Below, piece after piece: positions 30,124-38,990 of a stretch of DNA of 64,000 nt. A program made the translations under genes and the position numbers. The stretch is from Gordonia terrae. Its GTDB lineage: Bacteria; Actinomycetota; Actinomycetes; Mycobacteriales; Mycobacteriaceae. Under the pieces are notes generated by a model. That model was not told the origin of the DNA and did not search any database. It worked only from the letters and a program-made list of their open reading frames with translations. Within the stretch, counting starts at the first letter, position 1, and the number at the start of each line of letters is the position of its first letter. The stretch is from the NCBI RefSeq assembly GCF_001698225.1, contig NZ_CP016594.1, forward strand, positions 1,798,001-1,862,000, written 5' to 3'.

Positions 30124-31245
30124 TCAGATCTCGATGTCGACGGAGCCGACCGGGGCGCTGATGCACAGCTGGATCTGGGTGTCGGATTCGTCGTCGACCT
30201 CGCCGGTCAGGACGTTGCGGGTGCATCCGAACTTCTTCGTCGCGACACAGGAGAAGCAGATGCCCATCCGGCACCCGGACTCGGGCGTGAGTCCGGCGGA
30301 CTCGGCCTGGTCGAGGATCGGACGGCCGTCGTTGGCCGCCGATGTCCCCGATGTGGAGAACGTGACCTCGCCCTCGACGGAGTCCGGGTCGACGGCCGGG
30401 ACGACCGGAGCGAAAGCCTCGCTGTGCAGCGGCTGCGAGATCTCGAGTTCCGCGTGTGCCCGGGCGACCTCGTCCATCAGCGTGGCCGGGCCGCAGACGA
30501 AGACGTCGGCGTCGGACAGTCCGGGGATTCCGTCGAGGTGCGCGGCGGTGAAGTGTCCGTCGGCCTCGTCGCGGGTGTGGTGCAGGCGCAGATCGAACCG
30601 GGGATGCGCGGCGGCGAGCTCACGGAGTTCCGTGCGGTAGGCGACGTCGGACGGGGTGCGCGCGTAGTGCACGAACGTGATCGGTCCGGCGTACTGTCGG
30701 GCGACGAGTGTTCTCGCCATTGAGAGTACAGGTGTAATCCCACTGCCGCCGCTGACGAAGACCGCCGAGGTCGGATCGGTCTCCGGCAACATGAAGTCAC
30801 CGCTCGCGGCGGACAGGCCGACGACGTCGCCGGCGCGGGCGTGCTCGCGCAGGTGAGTGGACACGAAGCCGTCGTCGTGGGCGGTGATCGTCAGTTCGAT
30901 GTCGCCGTCCGGGCCCGCGGCGGCATTGGCCGGCGAGAAACAGCGCGTGTGGCGGACGCCGTCGATGACGACCTTGAGCTGCACGAACTGGCCCGCTTCA
31001 TGGCCTTGCCACTGCCGGGTGGGACGAATGGTGAGTCGGACGGTGCGCGACGTGGGCCGCTCGACACGGGTGATCTCGCCGCGCAGGTCGCGCCAGGTGA
31101 TCATCGGGTCGAGAAGTTCGAGATAGCGGTCGACCGGATGCGGCGAGAGTGCGGCTTCGACGATCGAACCGACCAGACGGCTCCACCGGCCGGGCGTGGC
31201 GTCGGCGTCGGCGCGGGTCTGGTCCTGGGGTGTGCGGATGCTCAT
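30124..31245 (-). CDS. Ferredoxin-NAD(P)H oxidoreductase partner of the desaturase
   Basis: A 373-residue three-domain reductase. An FAD-binding barrel (about 50-150) is followed by an NAD(P)-binding domain (SAVFVSGGSGITPVLSM) and a C-terminal plant-type [2Fe-2S] ferredoxin domain with Cys ligands in CRMGICFSC and the late LCIS. This architecture, like Rv3230c, passes electrons from NADPH to the di-iron desaturase. It is the first gene of the operon; 72 bases separate it from the desaturase gene. The 31271-31290 palindrome lies 25 bases before its ATG. Confidence 0.9.
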   Translation of the reverse strand: MSIRTPQDQTRADADATPGRWSRLVGSIVEAALSPHPVDRYLELLDPMITWRDLRGEITRVERPTSRTVRLTIRPTRQWQGHEAGQFVQLKVVIDGVRHTRCFSPANAAAGPDGDIELTITAHDDGFVSTHLREHARAGDVVGLSAASGDFMLPETDPTSAVFVSGGSGITPVLSMARTLVARQYAGPITFVHYARTPSDVAYRTELRELAAAHPRFDLRLHHTRDEADGHFTAAHLDGIPGLSDADVFVCGPATLMDEVARAHAELEISQPLHSEAFAPVVPAVDPDSVEGEVTFSTSGTSAANDGRPILDQAESAGLTPESGCRMGICFSCVATKKFGCTRNVLTGEVDDESDTQIQLCISAPVGSVDIEI

Positions 31246-31270
31246 GGGCTGGGCTCCGTTCGGTTCATTT

Positions 31271-31290
31271 CGGTGTACATGTGTACACCG
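31271..31290. promoter_or_regulatory. 20-bp palindromic operator (FabR/DesT-type candidate)
   Basis: CGGTGTACATGTGTACACCG: 9-base arms that are exact complements around a TG spacer. It sits between the divergent reductase-desaturase operon and the TetR-family gene. Spacing and symmetry fit a TetR dimer-pair site. The TGTACA-TG-TGTACA core resembles known FabR/DesT sites, which control desaturase genes in Escherichia coli and Pseudomonas. Confidence 0.7.
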
Positions 31291-31392
31291 GAAAGTGTGG
31301 CATGCGGTGGTCGGTGATCGTCAAGGGTTCACCGTTGTGACTGCCGTCACCCCGGCTCTCGGCCGGTTCGCGGCGGGCCTCGGCAGGACGCA

Positions 31393-31398
31393 TAGACT
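31393..31398 (+). promoter_or_regulatory. -10 element of the TetR/FabR-like gene
   Basis: TAGACT ends 7 bases before the GTG at 31406, which predicts a leaderless mRNA and selects this start over upstream in-frame codons. Confidence 0.5.
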
Positions 31399-31405
31399 CG
31401 GGTGC

Positions 31406-32068
31406 GTGACACGCACGCGAGAGCCGGGCCGACGCGATGCTCAGACGCGTGCGGACCGCAAGAACCAGACGCGCCAGGCGCTGCTGGACACCACGCGGTC
31501 ACTGGTCGGTGAGCGCAGCTTCGGCAGCATCAGCCTCCGCGAGGTCGCCCGCGGCGCCGGGATCGTGCCGACTGCCTTCTATCGCCACTTCGCGTCGATG
31601 GAAGATCTCGGGGTCACCGTCGTCGAGGACTCGATGCGCGTCCTACGCCGGGCGCTGCGTGACGGTCGACGCGACCTGGCGGCGCGCGAGGCCCTGCCGA
31701 CCGCGCAGAACTCGCTCGCGATCCTGCTGCGACATGTGCGCGAGAACGAATCGCAGTTCCGGTTCCTGGTGCGGGAACAGCACGGCGGCATCGCCGAGAT
31801 CCGGCGCGCGATCGACACCGAACTCCGGCTGTTCTCCAAAGAGCTCGCGATCGATCTCGCGCGTATCCCCGACCTGTCGCGCTGGCAGCCCGACGACCTC
31901 GAACTCGCGGCGGAACTGATCGTCGTCATCATGCTCACCGCCGTGGCCGATCTGCTCGACGGGGAGTACCGCGGCCGTGGCGCGGAGCAGGAGATCGTCG
32001 AACGCACCGAGCGGCAGCTCGTGATGGTCTTCCTCGGCATGGGCCAGTGGCGCCCGTCGACCGACTGA
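31406..32068 (+). CDS. TetR-family regulator of FabR/DesT type
   Basis: A 220-residue repressor. The helix-turn-helix lies around residues 25-70 (SFGSISLREVARGAGIVPTAFYRHFASMEDLG). FYRHF followed by MEDL and a C-terminal domain with REQHGG are typical of FabR/DesT-like acyl-CoA sensors. P. aeruginosa DesT is encoded next to, and represses, the desCB reductase-desaturase operon. This locus has the same logic: regulator divergent from reductase and desaturase with a palindrome between. It would sense the saturated/unsaturated acyl-CoA ratio; that role is inferred. Confidence 0.8.
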   Translation: MTRTREPGRRDAQTRADRKNQTRQALLDTTRSLVGERSFGSISLREVARGAGIVPTAFYRHFASMEDLGVTVVEDSMRVLRRALRDGRRDLAAREALPTAQNSLAILLRHVRENESQFRFLVREQHGGIAEIRRAIDTELRLFSKELAIDLARIPDLSRWQPDDLELAAELIVVIMLTAVADLLDGEYRGRGAEQEIVERTERQLVMVFLGMGQWRPSTD

Positions 32069-32261
32069 CCTGCGGGAACACATCGTCTAGCTGGCCGGAC
32101 CCGCGGTTGTCGATTTGCCCTCAGGGCGATTTCAACTGTGGTCCGTCGTCGTGATGGTGCCCGACACTGGGCCGAGACACCGTGGCGGCCCTCTCTGAGA
32201 ACGAGACTCGTGGCGGTGTCGTGCTCGCTCTCTGCCGTCTCGACCGAAAGGTGCCCTCGCG

Positions 32262-33440
32262 GTGTCTCTGCATTTTCACTGGTTTCTGCCCACCTACGGC
32301 GACTCGCGCAACCTGATCGCCGGCGGACACGGCAGCCAGATGACGGGGGACCGCCCGGCCGATCTGCGATACCTCAAGCAACTCGCCGGTGCCGCCGAGG
32401 CCAACGGCTTCGAGGCGGTCCTGACCCCGGCCGGGCTGTGGTGTGAGGACGCCTGGCTGACCACGGCCGCACTCATCGACGCCACCGAGAGCCTCAAGTT
32501 CCTGGTGGCGTTCCGGCCCGGACTCATCTCGCCGACACTGGCAGCGCAGATGGCCGCCACGTTCCAATGGCATTCGCAGGGCCGTCTGCTGGTCAACGTC
32601 GTGACCGGTGGCGAGTCGAGTGAGCAGCGCGCCTTCGGCGACTTCCTGGCGAAGAACGCGCGGTACGAGCGCTGCGACGAGTACCTGGAGATCATCCGGC
32701 GGCTCTGGACCGAGGACGCGCCCGTCGACGTGGTGGGGAAGTACCTCCGCGTCGAAGGTGCGCAGCTCGGCCGCCGCCCCGATCCGACGCCGGAGATCTT
32801 CTTCGGCGGGTCCTCCCCGGCCGCCGGCGACGTCGCGGCCAAACACGCCGACACCTACCTCACCTGGGGTGAGCGTCCGGACGCGGTCGCCGAGAAGATC
32901 GCCTGGGTCAACGGCCTCGCCGCCGCGCAGGGCCGCGAGCTCTCCCACGGCATCCGGTTCCACGTGATCGCCCGCGAGACGTCCGAGCAGGCCTGGGCCG
33001 AGGCGGCTCGTCTGCTCGGTGCGCTCGACCCCGCGCAGGTCGCCACCGCTCAGCAGAATCTGGCGCGCTCGGAGTCCGAGGGGCAGCGGCGTATGTCCGA
33101 ACTCCACGGTCGTGGAACCGGTTTCGCCGACCACAACGACCCGCACTCGCTGGAGATCCACCCCGGCGTGTGGGCCGGGGTCGGGCTGGTCCGTGGTGGT
33201 GCCGGTACCGCTCTGGTCGGTTCGTACGACGAGGTGGCCGCACTCATCGCCGAATACGCCGCGCTCGGACTCGACCATTTCATCTTGTCCGGCTATCCGC
33301 ACCTCGAAGAGGCATACCACTTCGGCGACGGGGTCCGGCCCGCTCTCGCCCGGCTGGGCCTGCTCGACCCGGCGTCGGCCGGCCTGTCCGAGGCCGTGCG
33401 GACCGCGTTCCTTCCGCGCCTGCAGGCTGCATCGTCCTGA
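32262..33440 (+). CDS. ssuD: FMNH2-dependent alkanesulfonate monooxygenase (SsuD-like)
   Basis: A 392-residue bacterial-luciferase-like monooxygenase. The opening LHFHWFLPTYGDSRNLIAGGHG, FLVAFRPGLISPTLAAQMAATFQWHSQGRLLVNVVTGGE and FGGSSPAAG are characteristic of SsuD, which desulfonates C1-C10 alkanesulfonates to aldehyde and sulfite using reduced FMN. No dedicated flavin reductase or ssuABC lies beside it. GTG at 32262 follows AAAGG. It heads a three-gene sulfur-scavenging run with sfnG and sfnB types, 53 bases upstream of sfnG. Confidence 0.88.
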   Translation: MSLHFHWFLPTYGDSRNLIAGGHGSQMTGDRPADLRYLKQLAGAAEANGFEAVLTPAGLWCEDAWLTTAALIDATESLKFLVAFRPGLISPTLAAQMAATFQWHSQGRLLVNVVTGGESSEQRAFGDFLAKNARYERCDEYLEIIRRLWTEDAPVDVVGKYLRVEGAQLGRRPDPTPEIFFGGSSPAAGDVAAKHADTYLTWGERPDAVAEKIAWVNGLAAAQGRELSHGIRFHVIARETSEQAWAEAARLLGALDPAQVATAQQNLARSESEGQRRMSELHGRGTGFADHNDPHSLEIHPGVWAGVGLVRGGAGTALVGSYDEVAALIAEYAALGLDHFILSGYPHLEEAYHFGDGVRPALARLGLLDPASAGLSEAVRTAFLPRLQAASS

Positions 33441-33493
33441 ACCACAACCCTTCTTTTCCCTAGTCACGTCACCGACACCTCGCGGAGGTAGTT

Positions 33494-34621
33494 ATGTCCA
33501 CCGAGTCCATCGCGGACCAGATCAAGTTCGCCTACTGGGTGCCCAACGTCAGCGGCGGTCTGGTCACCAGCACCATCGAGCAGCGCACCGGCTGGGACTA
33601 CGACTACAACGTCAAACTCGCACAGACCGCCGAGAACAACGGTTTCGAGTACGCGCTGTCGCAGGTGCGGTACGAGGCGAGCTACGGAGCCGAATATCAG
33701 CACGAATCCACGAGTTTCAGCCTTGCGCTCCTGCTCGCCACGCAGCGGCTGAAGGTGATCGCCGCGGTGCATCCGGGTCTCTGGCATCCGGCCGTCCTGG
33801 CCAAGCTCGGCGCGACCGCCGACCATCTGTCCAAGGGCCGCTTCGCGATCAACGTCGTCAGCGGTTGGTTCAAGGACGAGTTCACCCACCTCGGCGAGCC
33901 GTGGCTCGAGCACGACGAACGGTACCGGCGCAGCGGTGAGTTCCTCGAGGTCATCCGCAAGATCTGGACCGAGGACGAGGTCGACTACCGCGGCGACTTC
34001 TACCGGATCCACGACTTCACGTTGAAGCCCAAGCCGCTCAACACACCTGAGCGTCCGAACCCGGAGTTGTTCCAAGGTGGGAACTCGTCGGCCGCCCGCA
34101 ACAACGGCGGACGCTACGCGGACTGGTATTTCTCCAACGGCAAGGACTTCGACGGCGTCACCGAACAACTCGATGACCTCCGCGCCGTCGCACGCGCTCA
34201 CCAGCGCGAGGTGAAGTTCGGGCTCAACGGCTTCATCATCGCGCGTGACACCGAGAAAGAGGCCCGCGACACCCTGCGCGAGATCGTCGAGAAGGCGAAT
34301 CGTCCGGCGGTCGAGGGTTTCCGGGACGCCGTCCAGCAGGCGGGCAACTCCACCGGCGACAAGAAGGGCATGTGGGCCGACTCGTCGTTCGAGGACCTCG
34401 TGCAGTACAACGACGGCTTCCGCACCCAGCTGATCGGTACCCCGGAACAGGTGGCCGAGCGCATCGTCGCCTACAAACGTCTGGGCGTCGACCTCATCCT
34501 GGGTGGCTTCCTGCACTTCCAGGAGGAGATCGAGTACTTCGGCGAGAAGGTCCTTCCCCTGGTCCGTGAGATCGAGGGTGCCCAGAGCAGCACTGCCCAG
34601 GCCGCTGCGGGAGTGGCGTGA
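33494..34621 (+). CDS. sfnG: Dimethyl sulfone monooxygenase (SfnG-like)
   Basis: A 375-residue luciferase-like flavoprotein. FAYWVPNVSGGLVTSTIEQRTGWDYDYN and NVVSGWFKDEFTHLGEPWLEHDERYRRSGEF are hallmarks of SfnG, which splits dimethyl sulfone to methanesulfinate and formaldehyde using FMNH2. Methanesulfonate formed from the product could then feed an SsuD-type enzyme, which fits the gene order. GGAGGT 6 bases before the ATG is one of the strongest ribosome sites in the window. The stop overlaps the next start (GTGA). Confidence 0.9.
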   Translation: MSTESIADQIKFAYWVPNVSGGLVTSTIEQRTGWDYDYNVKLAQTAENNGFEYALSQVRYEASYGAEYQHESTSFSLALLLATQRLKVIAAVHPGLWHPAVLAKLGATADHLSKGRFAINVVSGWFKDEFTHLGEPWLEHDERYRRSGEFLEVIRKIWTEDEVDYRGDFYRIHDFTLKPKPLNTPERPNPELFQGGNSSAARNNGGRYADWYFSNGKDFDGVTEQLDDLRAVARAHQREVKFGLNGFIIARDTEKEARDTLREIVEKANRPAVEGFRDAVQQAGNSTGDKKGMWADSSFEDLVQYNDGFRTQLIGTPEQVAERIVAYKRLGVDLILGGFLHFQEEIEYFGEKVLPLVREIEGAQSSTAQAAAGVA

Positions 34622-35883
34622 CCGCAGTGAGCCAGGCACGGTCCCGGGCCGCCACACGAATCGGGACCGACGCCGAGGCGTTGTCCGTCGCGCGGGAACT
34701 GGCCGCCGAATTCGCGGTGGGGGCCGCCGAACGGGACCGCGAGCGGCGGTTGCCCCGTGCCGAGATCGACCGGCTCTCGGAGTCGGGTCTGCTGGCGCTC
34801 ACCGTCCCCGCGCGATTCGGCGGTCTCGACGTGCGGCCCAGCGTGCTTGCCGAGGTGGTCGCGATCCTGGCCGCCGCGGACGCGAGCATCGCGCAGATCC
34901 CGCACAGCCACTTCGTCTATCTCAACCTCGTCCGGCTGTCGGCAGGACATGCGTTGCAGGAGCGGATCTTCACCGACGTGCTCGCCGGTGGCCGGGTGGC
35001 CAATGCCCAGTCCGAGCGGGGCGGCAAGACCGTCGCCGACATCTCGACGCGGCTGAGTCCGACCGACGGCGGGGATGGGCGATTCGTCCTCGACGGTGAG
35101 AAGTTCTACTGCACCGGCTCGCTGTTCGCGGACACCCTCGCCGTGCTCGCCAGGCTGGACGTCGCCGCCGGCGACCTCGTGCCCGGGGAGTACGTCGCGT
35201 TCATCCCGGCCGACGCCGCCGGCGTGGAGATCGTCGATGACTGGGATGCGGTGGGGCAGCGCACGACAGGTTCGGGGACCGTCCGCTTCACCGGGGTGAC
35301 AGTGGGGGTCGAGGATCTCGTGACGCGCGCACCGGCCACGTCCACACCCACCGGGTACGGCGCGTTCGCCCAGTTGCTGCATGTGGCGATCGACGTCGGG
35401 ATCGCGCGGGGTGCGCTGCGGGAGGCGGCCGAGTTCGTGCGCACCAAGTCACGGCCGTGGTTCGAGGCCGAGGTCGATCGCGCCGTCGACGATCCGCTCG
35501 TGGTCCAGCGATTCGGCGAGCTGGAGGTCGATGTGGCGACCGCCGAGGCGACTCTTGCGGCCGCCGGCCGTCGGGTCGACACGGCCGTGGGTGCGGCGTC
35601 GGGGGAGTCGGGTCGCGCCGGCGTCGACGCGTCGCTTGCCGTCGCCGAGGCGTCGATCGCCGTCGCCACGGCCAAGGCGGTCGCCGATCGGGTTGCCACG
35701 CCGGTGGCCTCGGCGCTGTTCGAGGTGAGCGGAACCCGCAGTGCCGCAGCCGGGAGCGGTCTCGACCGCTACTGGCGTGACGCCCGCACTCACACGCTCC
35801 ACGATCCGGTCCGCTGGAAGTACCAGCACATCGGCCGTTGGGTGCTGCGCGGCGAGGAGCCGCCCCTGCACGGCGTGATCTGA
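34618..35883 (+). CDS. SfnB-family acyl-CoA-dehydrogenase-like sulfur-acquisition protein
   Basis: A 421-residue acyl-CoA-dehydrogenase-fold flavoprotein of the SfnB/DszC branch. FGGLDV, AQIPHSHFVYLNLVRL, NAQSERGG and the C-terminal SALFEVSGTRSAAAGSGLDRYWRDARTHTLHDPVRWKYQHIG match. Members of this branch are FMN-dependent oxygenases acting on sulfur compounds (DszC on dibenzothiophene) or are linked to sulfone utilisation (SfnB). The substrate is unknown here. It is coupled to sfnG and ends 10 bases before the convergent TerD gene. Confidence 0.82.
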   Translation: MTAVSQARSRAATRIGTDAEALSVARELAAEFAVGAAERDRERRLPRAEIDRLSESGLLALTVPARFGGLDVRPSVLAEVVAILAAADASIAQIPHSHFVYLNLVRLSAGHALQERIFTDVLAGGRVANAQSERGGKTVADISTRLSPTDGGDGRFVLDGEKFYCTGSLFADTLAVLARLDVAAGDLVPGEYVAFIPADAAGVEIVDDWDAVGQRTTGSGTVRFTGVTVGVEDLVTRAPATSTPTGYGAFAQLLHVAIDVGIARGALREAAEFVRTKSRPWFEAEVDRAVDDPLVVQRFGELEVDVATAEATLAAAGRRVDTAVGAASGESGRAGVDASLAVAEASIAVATAKAVADRVATPVASALFEVSGTRSAAAGSGLDRYWRDARTHTLHDPVRWKYQHIGRWVLRGEEPPLHGVI

Positions 35884-35893
35884 TCGATCGGTC

Positions 35894-37114
35894 TCAGAGG
35901 TATGTGCCGACGTGCGATATGGCCTTCTTCGGTGTCTTCGCGTTGAAACCGTCGCCGATCGCCCGGAGCTTCCATTCGCCGCCGTCGCGGGAGATGACAG
36001 CCATCGCGACGGCGGTGAACGGCATACCGCCCTTGAGGGTGTAGCGGGCCAGCTCGGCCGAGGTCGTCTCGTCGACGAGACGGCAGTAGGCGTTCTCGAT
36101 CTTCTCGAATGTGTGGCCCCGGTAGGACGTGACGATGAACATCAACGCGTCGATCTGGGGTGGGACCGATTGCAGCGCAACGCGGATGACCTCGTCGTCG
36201 CCCTCGCCCTCGCCGGTGAGGTTGTCCCCGGAATGCAGGATCGAACGGTTCTTGCTGTTGAGATGGCCGTAGTAGACGGTCTCCACGCACTTCCCACCTG
36301 AGAACATGAGCACCGAGGCGTCGAGATCGATCGAGCCGCCCCGGCCGAATCCGCCGCGTACCGGGTCCCATCCCAACCCCATCTGGATGTCGGTGAGCGC
36401 CACGCCGCCTTCTTTGCGGAGGGTCACCCGCTGCCCTTTGGTCAGGCTGACGGGCGCGCCCTTGCGGAGACTGATCTCCGGGGACGACGGCGGGGCCGGG
36501 GGTCGCGGCGCCGCGGCAGGCTGCGGCGGGGTGGCCGGGGGTGCCGGGGGCGGCGTGGGCGCAGCCGGACGTGAGTAGCTGACCGGCGCCGGCGGGGCGG
36601 GTGCAGCGTGCGGTTCGTCGTCGACGCTCACGCCGTGGTCACGGACGAGGTCGGCGAAACCACCGGCGTATCCCTGCCCGACCGCACGAACCTTCCAGTC
36701 GTCGTGTCGGCGGTACACCTCGAGCGCGACGACAACGGACTCACTGGTGAGACCGGTGATGGTGAAGTCATACAGAGGGCGGCCGGCGGCGTCGGTGACC
36801 CGCGCAACCGGCGGTGCGAACCGGCCGAAGGTCGACGACGCGTCGTCGAGGGTGATCACCGCGCGCACCGCATCGATGTCCGCTGGAATCCCGGTCGTCG
36901 AGACGTGCAGTTGCGCACCACCTCCCGGAGCCTGCTGCAACCGGACGCCCGGTCCCGAGGGCTGGTTGTAGAAGACGAAGTCGTCGTCGGTGCGTACGAC
37001 GCCACGGTCGGTCACCAGCAGCGCCGACAGGTCGGCGGCGGTCGCGAGATCCACGGAGACGATGACATCGGTGGTCGGCAACGGGCCGTTCTGGCCTTTG
37101 GTCAGAGCAGACAT
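35894..37114 (-). CDS. Two-domain TerD-family protein
   Basis: A 406-residue protein with two TerD/CABP-type beta-sandwich domains joined by a proline/alanine-rich linker (about 180-225). The N-terminal copy (1-180) is divergent. The C-terminal copy is canonical (VSLTKGQRVTLRK, MGLGWDP, DASVLMF, HSGDNLTGEGEGDDEVI, FIVTSYRGHTFEKIENAYCRLVD), retaining the acidic Ca2+-binding residues. TerD proteins act in stress responses to tellurite, phage and colicins by an unknown mechanism. ATG at 37112-37114 follows GAGGAA. No terZABCEF partners are nearby. Confidence 0.88.
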   Translation of the reverse strand: MSALTKGQNGPLPTTDVIVSVDLATAADLSALLVTDRGVVRTDDDFVFYNQPSGPGVRLQQAPGGGAQLHVSTTGIPADIDAVRAVITLDDASSTFGRFAPPVARVTDAAGRPLYDFTITGLTSESVVVALEVYRRHDDWKVRAVGQGYAGGFADLVRDHGVSVDDEPHAAPAPPAPVSYSRPAAPTPPPAPPATPPQPAAAPRPPAPPSSPEISLRKGAPVSLTKGQRVTLRKEGGVALTDIQMGLGWDPVRGGFGRGGSIDLDASVLMFSGGKCVETVYYGHLNSKNRSILHSGDNLTGEGEGDDEVIRVALQSVPPQIDALMFIVTSYRGHTFEKIENAYCRLVDETTSAELARYTLKGGMPFTAVAMAVISRDGGEWKLRAIGDGFNAKTPKKAISHVGTYL

Positions 37115-37147
37115 GTACGGGCGGTTCCTCACATGAGTCGGGGCGCA

Positions 37148-37212
37148 CTGGCGCCGGGAGCGGAGCGAGCGGGCCGGTTCCGCCTGGCGCCGGGAGCGGA
37201 GCGAGTGGGCCG
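37148..37212. repeat. Pair of 29-base direct repeats
   Basis: Two copies of a 29-base unit starting CTGGCGCCGGGAGCGGAGCG (37148-37176 and 37184-37212), 36 bases apart and differing at one base. They lie in the divergent gap between the TerD and kinase genes. They could be a small dispersed genomic repeat or a regulatory element. Confidence 0.7.
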
Positions 37213-37333
37213 AATACGGACAGCGTAGTCATGTGAGGCGGTCATGCGAGGCCACGCCTTCGGGCGCCCGACGCGATGTCCCGGCGGGGAAGTTGCAATC
37301 GAGCGGCCGACAGACGGTGTCCGATTGGGGGCA

Positions 37334-37339
37334 TATGCT
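37334..37339 (+). promoter_or_regulatory. -10 element of the Ser/Thr kinase gene
   Basis: TATGCT ends 7 bases before the ATG at 37347 and overlaps the alternative in-frame ATG at 37335, which argues that translation begins at 37347 on a leaderless transcript. Confidence 0.5.
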
Positions 37340-37346
37340 CCTGCGT

Positions 37347-38990
37347 ATGGCTGGGAGTCGGGTCAACACACAGTTCGGGCCGTACCGCCTCGACGAGTTG
37401 CTGGGCCGCGGTGGGATGGGCGAGGTCTACCGCGCATACGACACGACCAAGGATCGGGTCGTCGCGCTCAAGCTGCTCAATCCCGGACTGGCCCACGATC
37501 CGATGTACCAGGAGCGGTTTCGCCGCGAATCGCATGCCGCGGCACGGCTCGGGGAGCCCCACGTCATCCCGATTCACGACTGGGGTGAGATCGACGGGGT
37601 GCTGTTCATCGACATGCGCCTGGTCGCGGGCGAGGATCTGCGCGCGCTTCTGACGCAGAACACCCGGCTCGCCCCTGAACGCGCGGTGTCGATCGTCGAG
37701 CAGGTGGCCGCAGCGCTCGACGCCGCGCATTCCGAGGGGCTCGTGCACCGCGACATCAAGCCGGAGAACATCCTGGTCGGCGCCAACGACTTCGCCTACC
37801 TCGTCGATTTCGGTATCGCGCACGCTGCCGAGGACACCCACCTCACCCAGACCGGTACGGCGGTCGGGTCGATCGCCTACATGGCGCCGGAGCTCTTCGA
37901 CGCCGCGCAGGTCAGCGCTGCCAGCGACATCTACGCCCTGGCATGTGTCCTCTTCGAGTGTCTGACCGGCCGCGTGCCGCACCCGGCGAAGACGGTGAGC
38001 GCGGCCATCAAGGCGGCGGTGCTGTCACCGCCGCCATCACCCAGTGCGGTCAACGCCGACGTACCGCCCGCGATGGACGAGGTGATCCGCACGGCCCTGG
38101 CCGCCGACCCCGCGGTGCGCCACGGCTCCGCGCTCGCGCTCGCCCGGGCGGCCCGCGCCGCTCTCGCCGGGGGCGTGGACGATGTCCGGTCGGGGCCGAT
38201 CCTCGTCAAGCCGGCGCCCGCAGCGCCGGAGGCGCCGACCGGTGTCGTGCGTGCGCCGGACACGGTCATCGCGCCCACCGACCCGGTGTACGAACCGACC
38301 CTCGTACGGCACACGACGGGTCCTGAGGCGGGAGCCGGGACCACGCAGCTCTCCGGCCCGCAGCAGCTCTCCGGCCCGCAGCAGTTCTCGGGCCCGCACG
38401 GTTACGCGCCGCCGCAGCACTATTCGGATGCCCAGTACCTCGGGGGTCGGGATCAGGGGTATCCGCCAGGCTTCTCGGGTCCGCACGAGGGGGCCTCGGC
38501 GTACGGACCACCCGGGTATCCGCCCGCATACCCGCCGGCCCAGCGCCGCTCGGTCGCGATTCCGGTGCTGATCGCCTTGATCGCGGTGGCGCTCGTCGGG
38601 CTCGCCGTCCTCGGCGGCGTCCTGATCGCGGGCTCGGGCGACGACACCACCACGCGGGCCGACGACGAACCGACCACGCCGACGGTGACCGAGACGGTCG
38701 CACCTCCGCCGACCGTCCAGAACGCCCCGCCGGCACCCCCGGCCCCGGCAGCGCCGCCTCCTGGCTCGAGCCCGTGCGATGCGACGGTCGGGATCGGTAC
38801 CTCGGTGACCAGTTGCCCGTTCGCGTTCGCAGTCCGCGACGCCTACGCGGTGTCGGGGGCTGCGCGGTCCCCGCGCGTCGTGGTTGCGATCAGCCCGGTC
38901 ACCGGCCAGGCCTATGCGATGAACTGCGTGCCCGAGGGCGCGATCGTCGCCTGCCGCGGAGGCAACGACGCCGTGGTGCACATCTACTGA
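37347..38990 (+). CDS. Transmembrane Ser/Thr protein kinase (PknE/PknF-like)
   Basis: A 547-residue eukaryotic-like kinase. The catalytic domain spans 10-275: glycine loop LGRGGMGEVY (19-28), ATP lysine K42, HRDIKPEN (about 135) and DFG (about 154). A proline/glycine-rich juxtamembrane region contains an LSGPQQ repeat. One transmembrane helix lies near 403-428. A short extracellular domain with four cysteines (PCDAT, TSCPF, MNCVP, VACRG) likely has two disulfides. It would transduce an envelope signal. The stop overlaps the next gene's start (TGATG), which links it to the exported serine-enzyme-like proteins. Confidence 0.92.
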   Translation: MAGSRVNTQFGPYRLDELLGRGGMGEVYRAYDTTKDRVVALKLLNPGLAHDPMYQERFRRESHAAARLGEPHVIPIHDWGEIDGVLFIDMRLVAGEDLRALLTQNTRLAPERAVSIVEQVAAALDAAHSEGLVHRDIKPENILVGANDFAYLVDFGIAHAAEDTHLTQTGTAVGSIAYMAPELFDAAQVSAASDIYALACVLFECLTGRVPHPAKTVSAAIKAAVLSPPPSPSAVNADVPPAMDEVIRTALAADPAVRHGSALALARAARAALAGGVDDVRSGPILVKPAPAAPEAPTGVVRAPDTVIAPTDPVYEPTLVRHTTGPEAGAGTTQLSGPQQLSGPQQFSGPHGYAPPQHYSDAQYLGGRDQGYPPGFSGPHEGASAYGPPGYPPAYPPAQRRSVAIPVLIALIAVALVGLAVLGGVLIAGSGDDTTTRADDEPTTPTVTETVAPPPTVQNAPPAPPAPAAPPPGSSPCDATVGIGTSVTSCPFAFAVRDAYAVSGAARSPRVVVAISPVTGQAYAMNCVPEGAIVACRGGNDAVVHIY

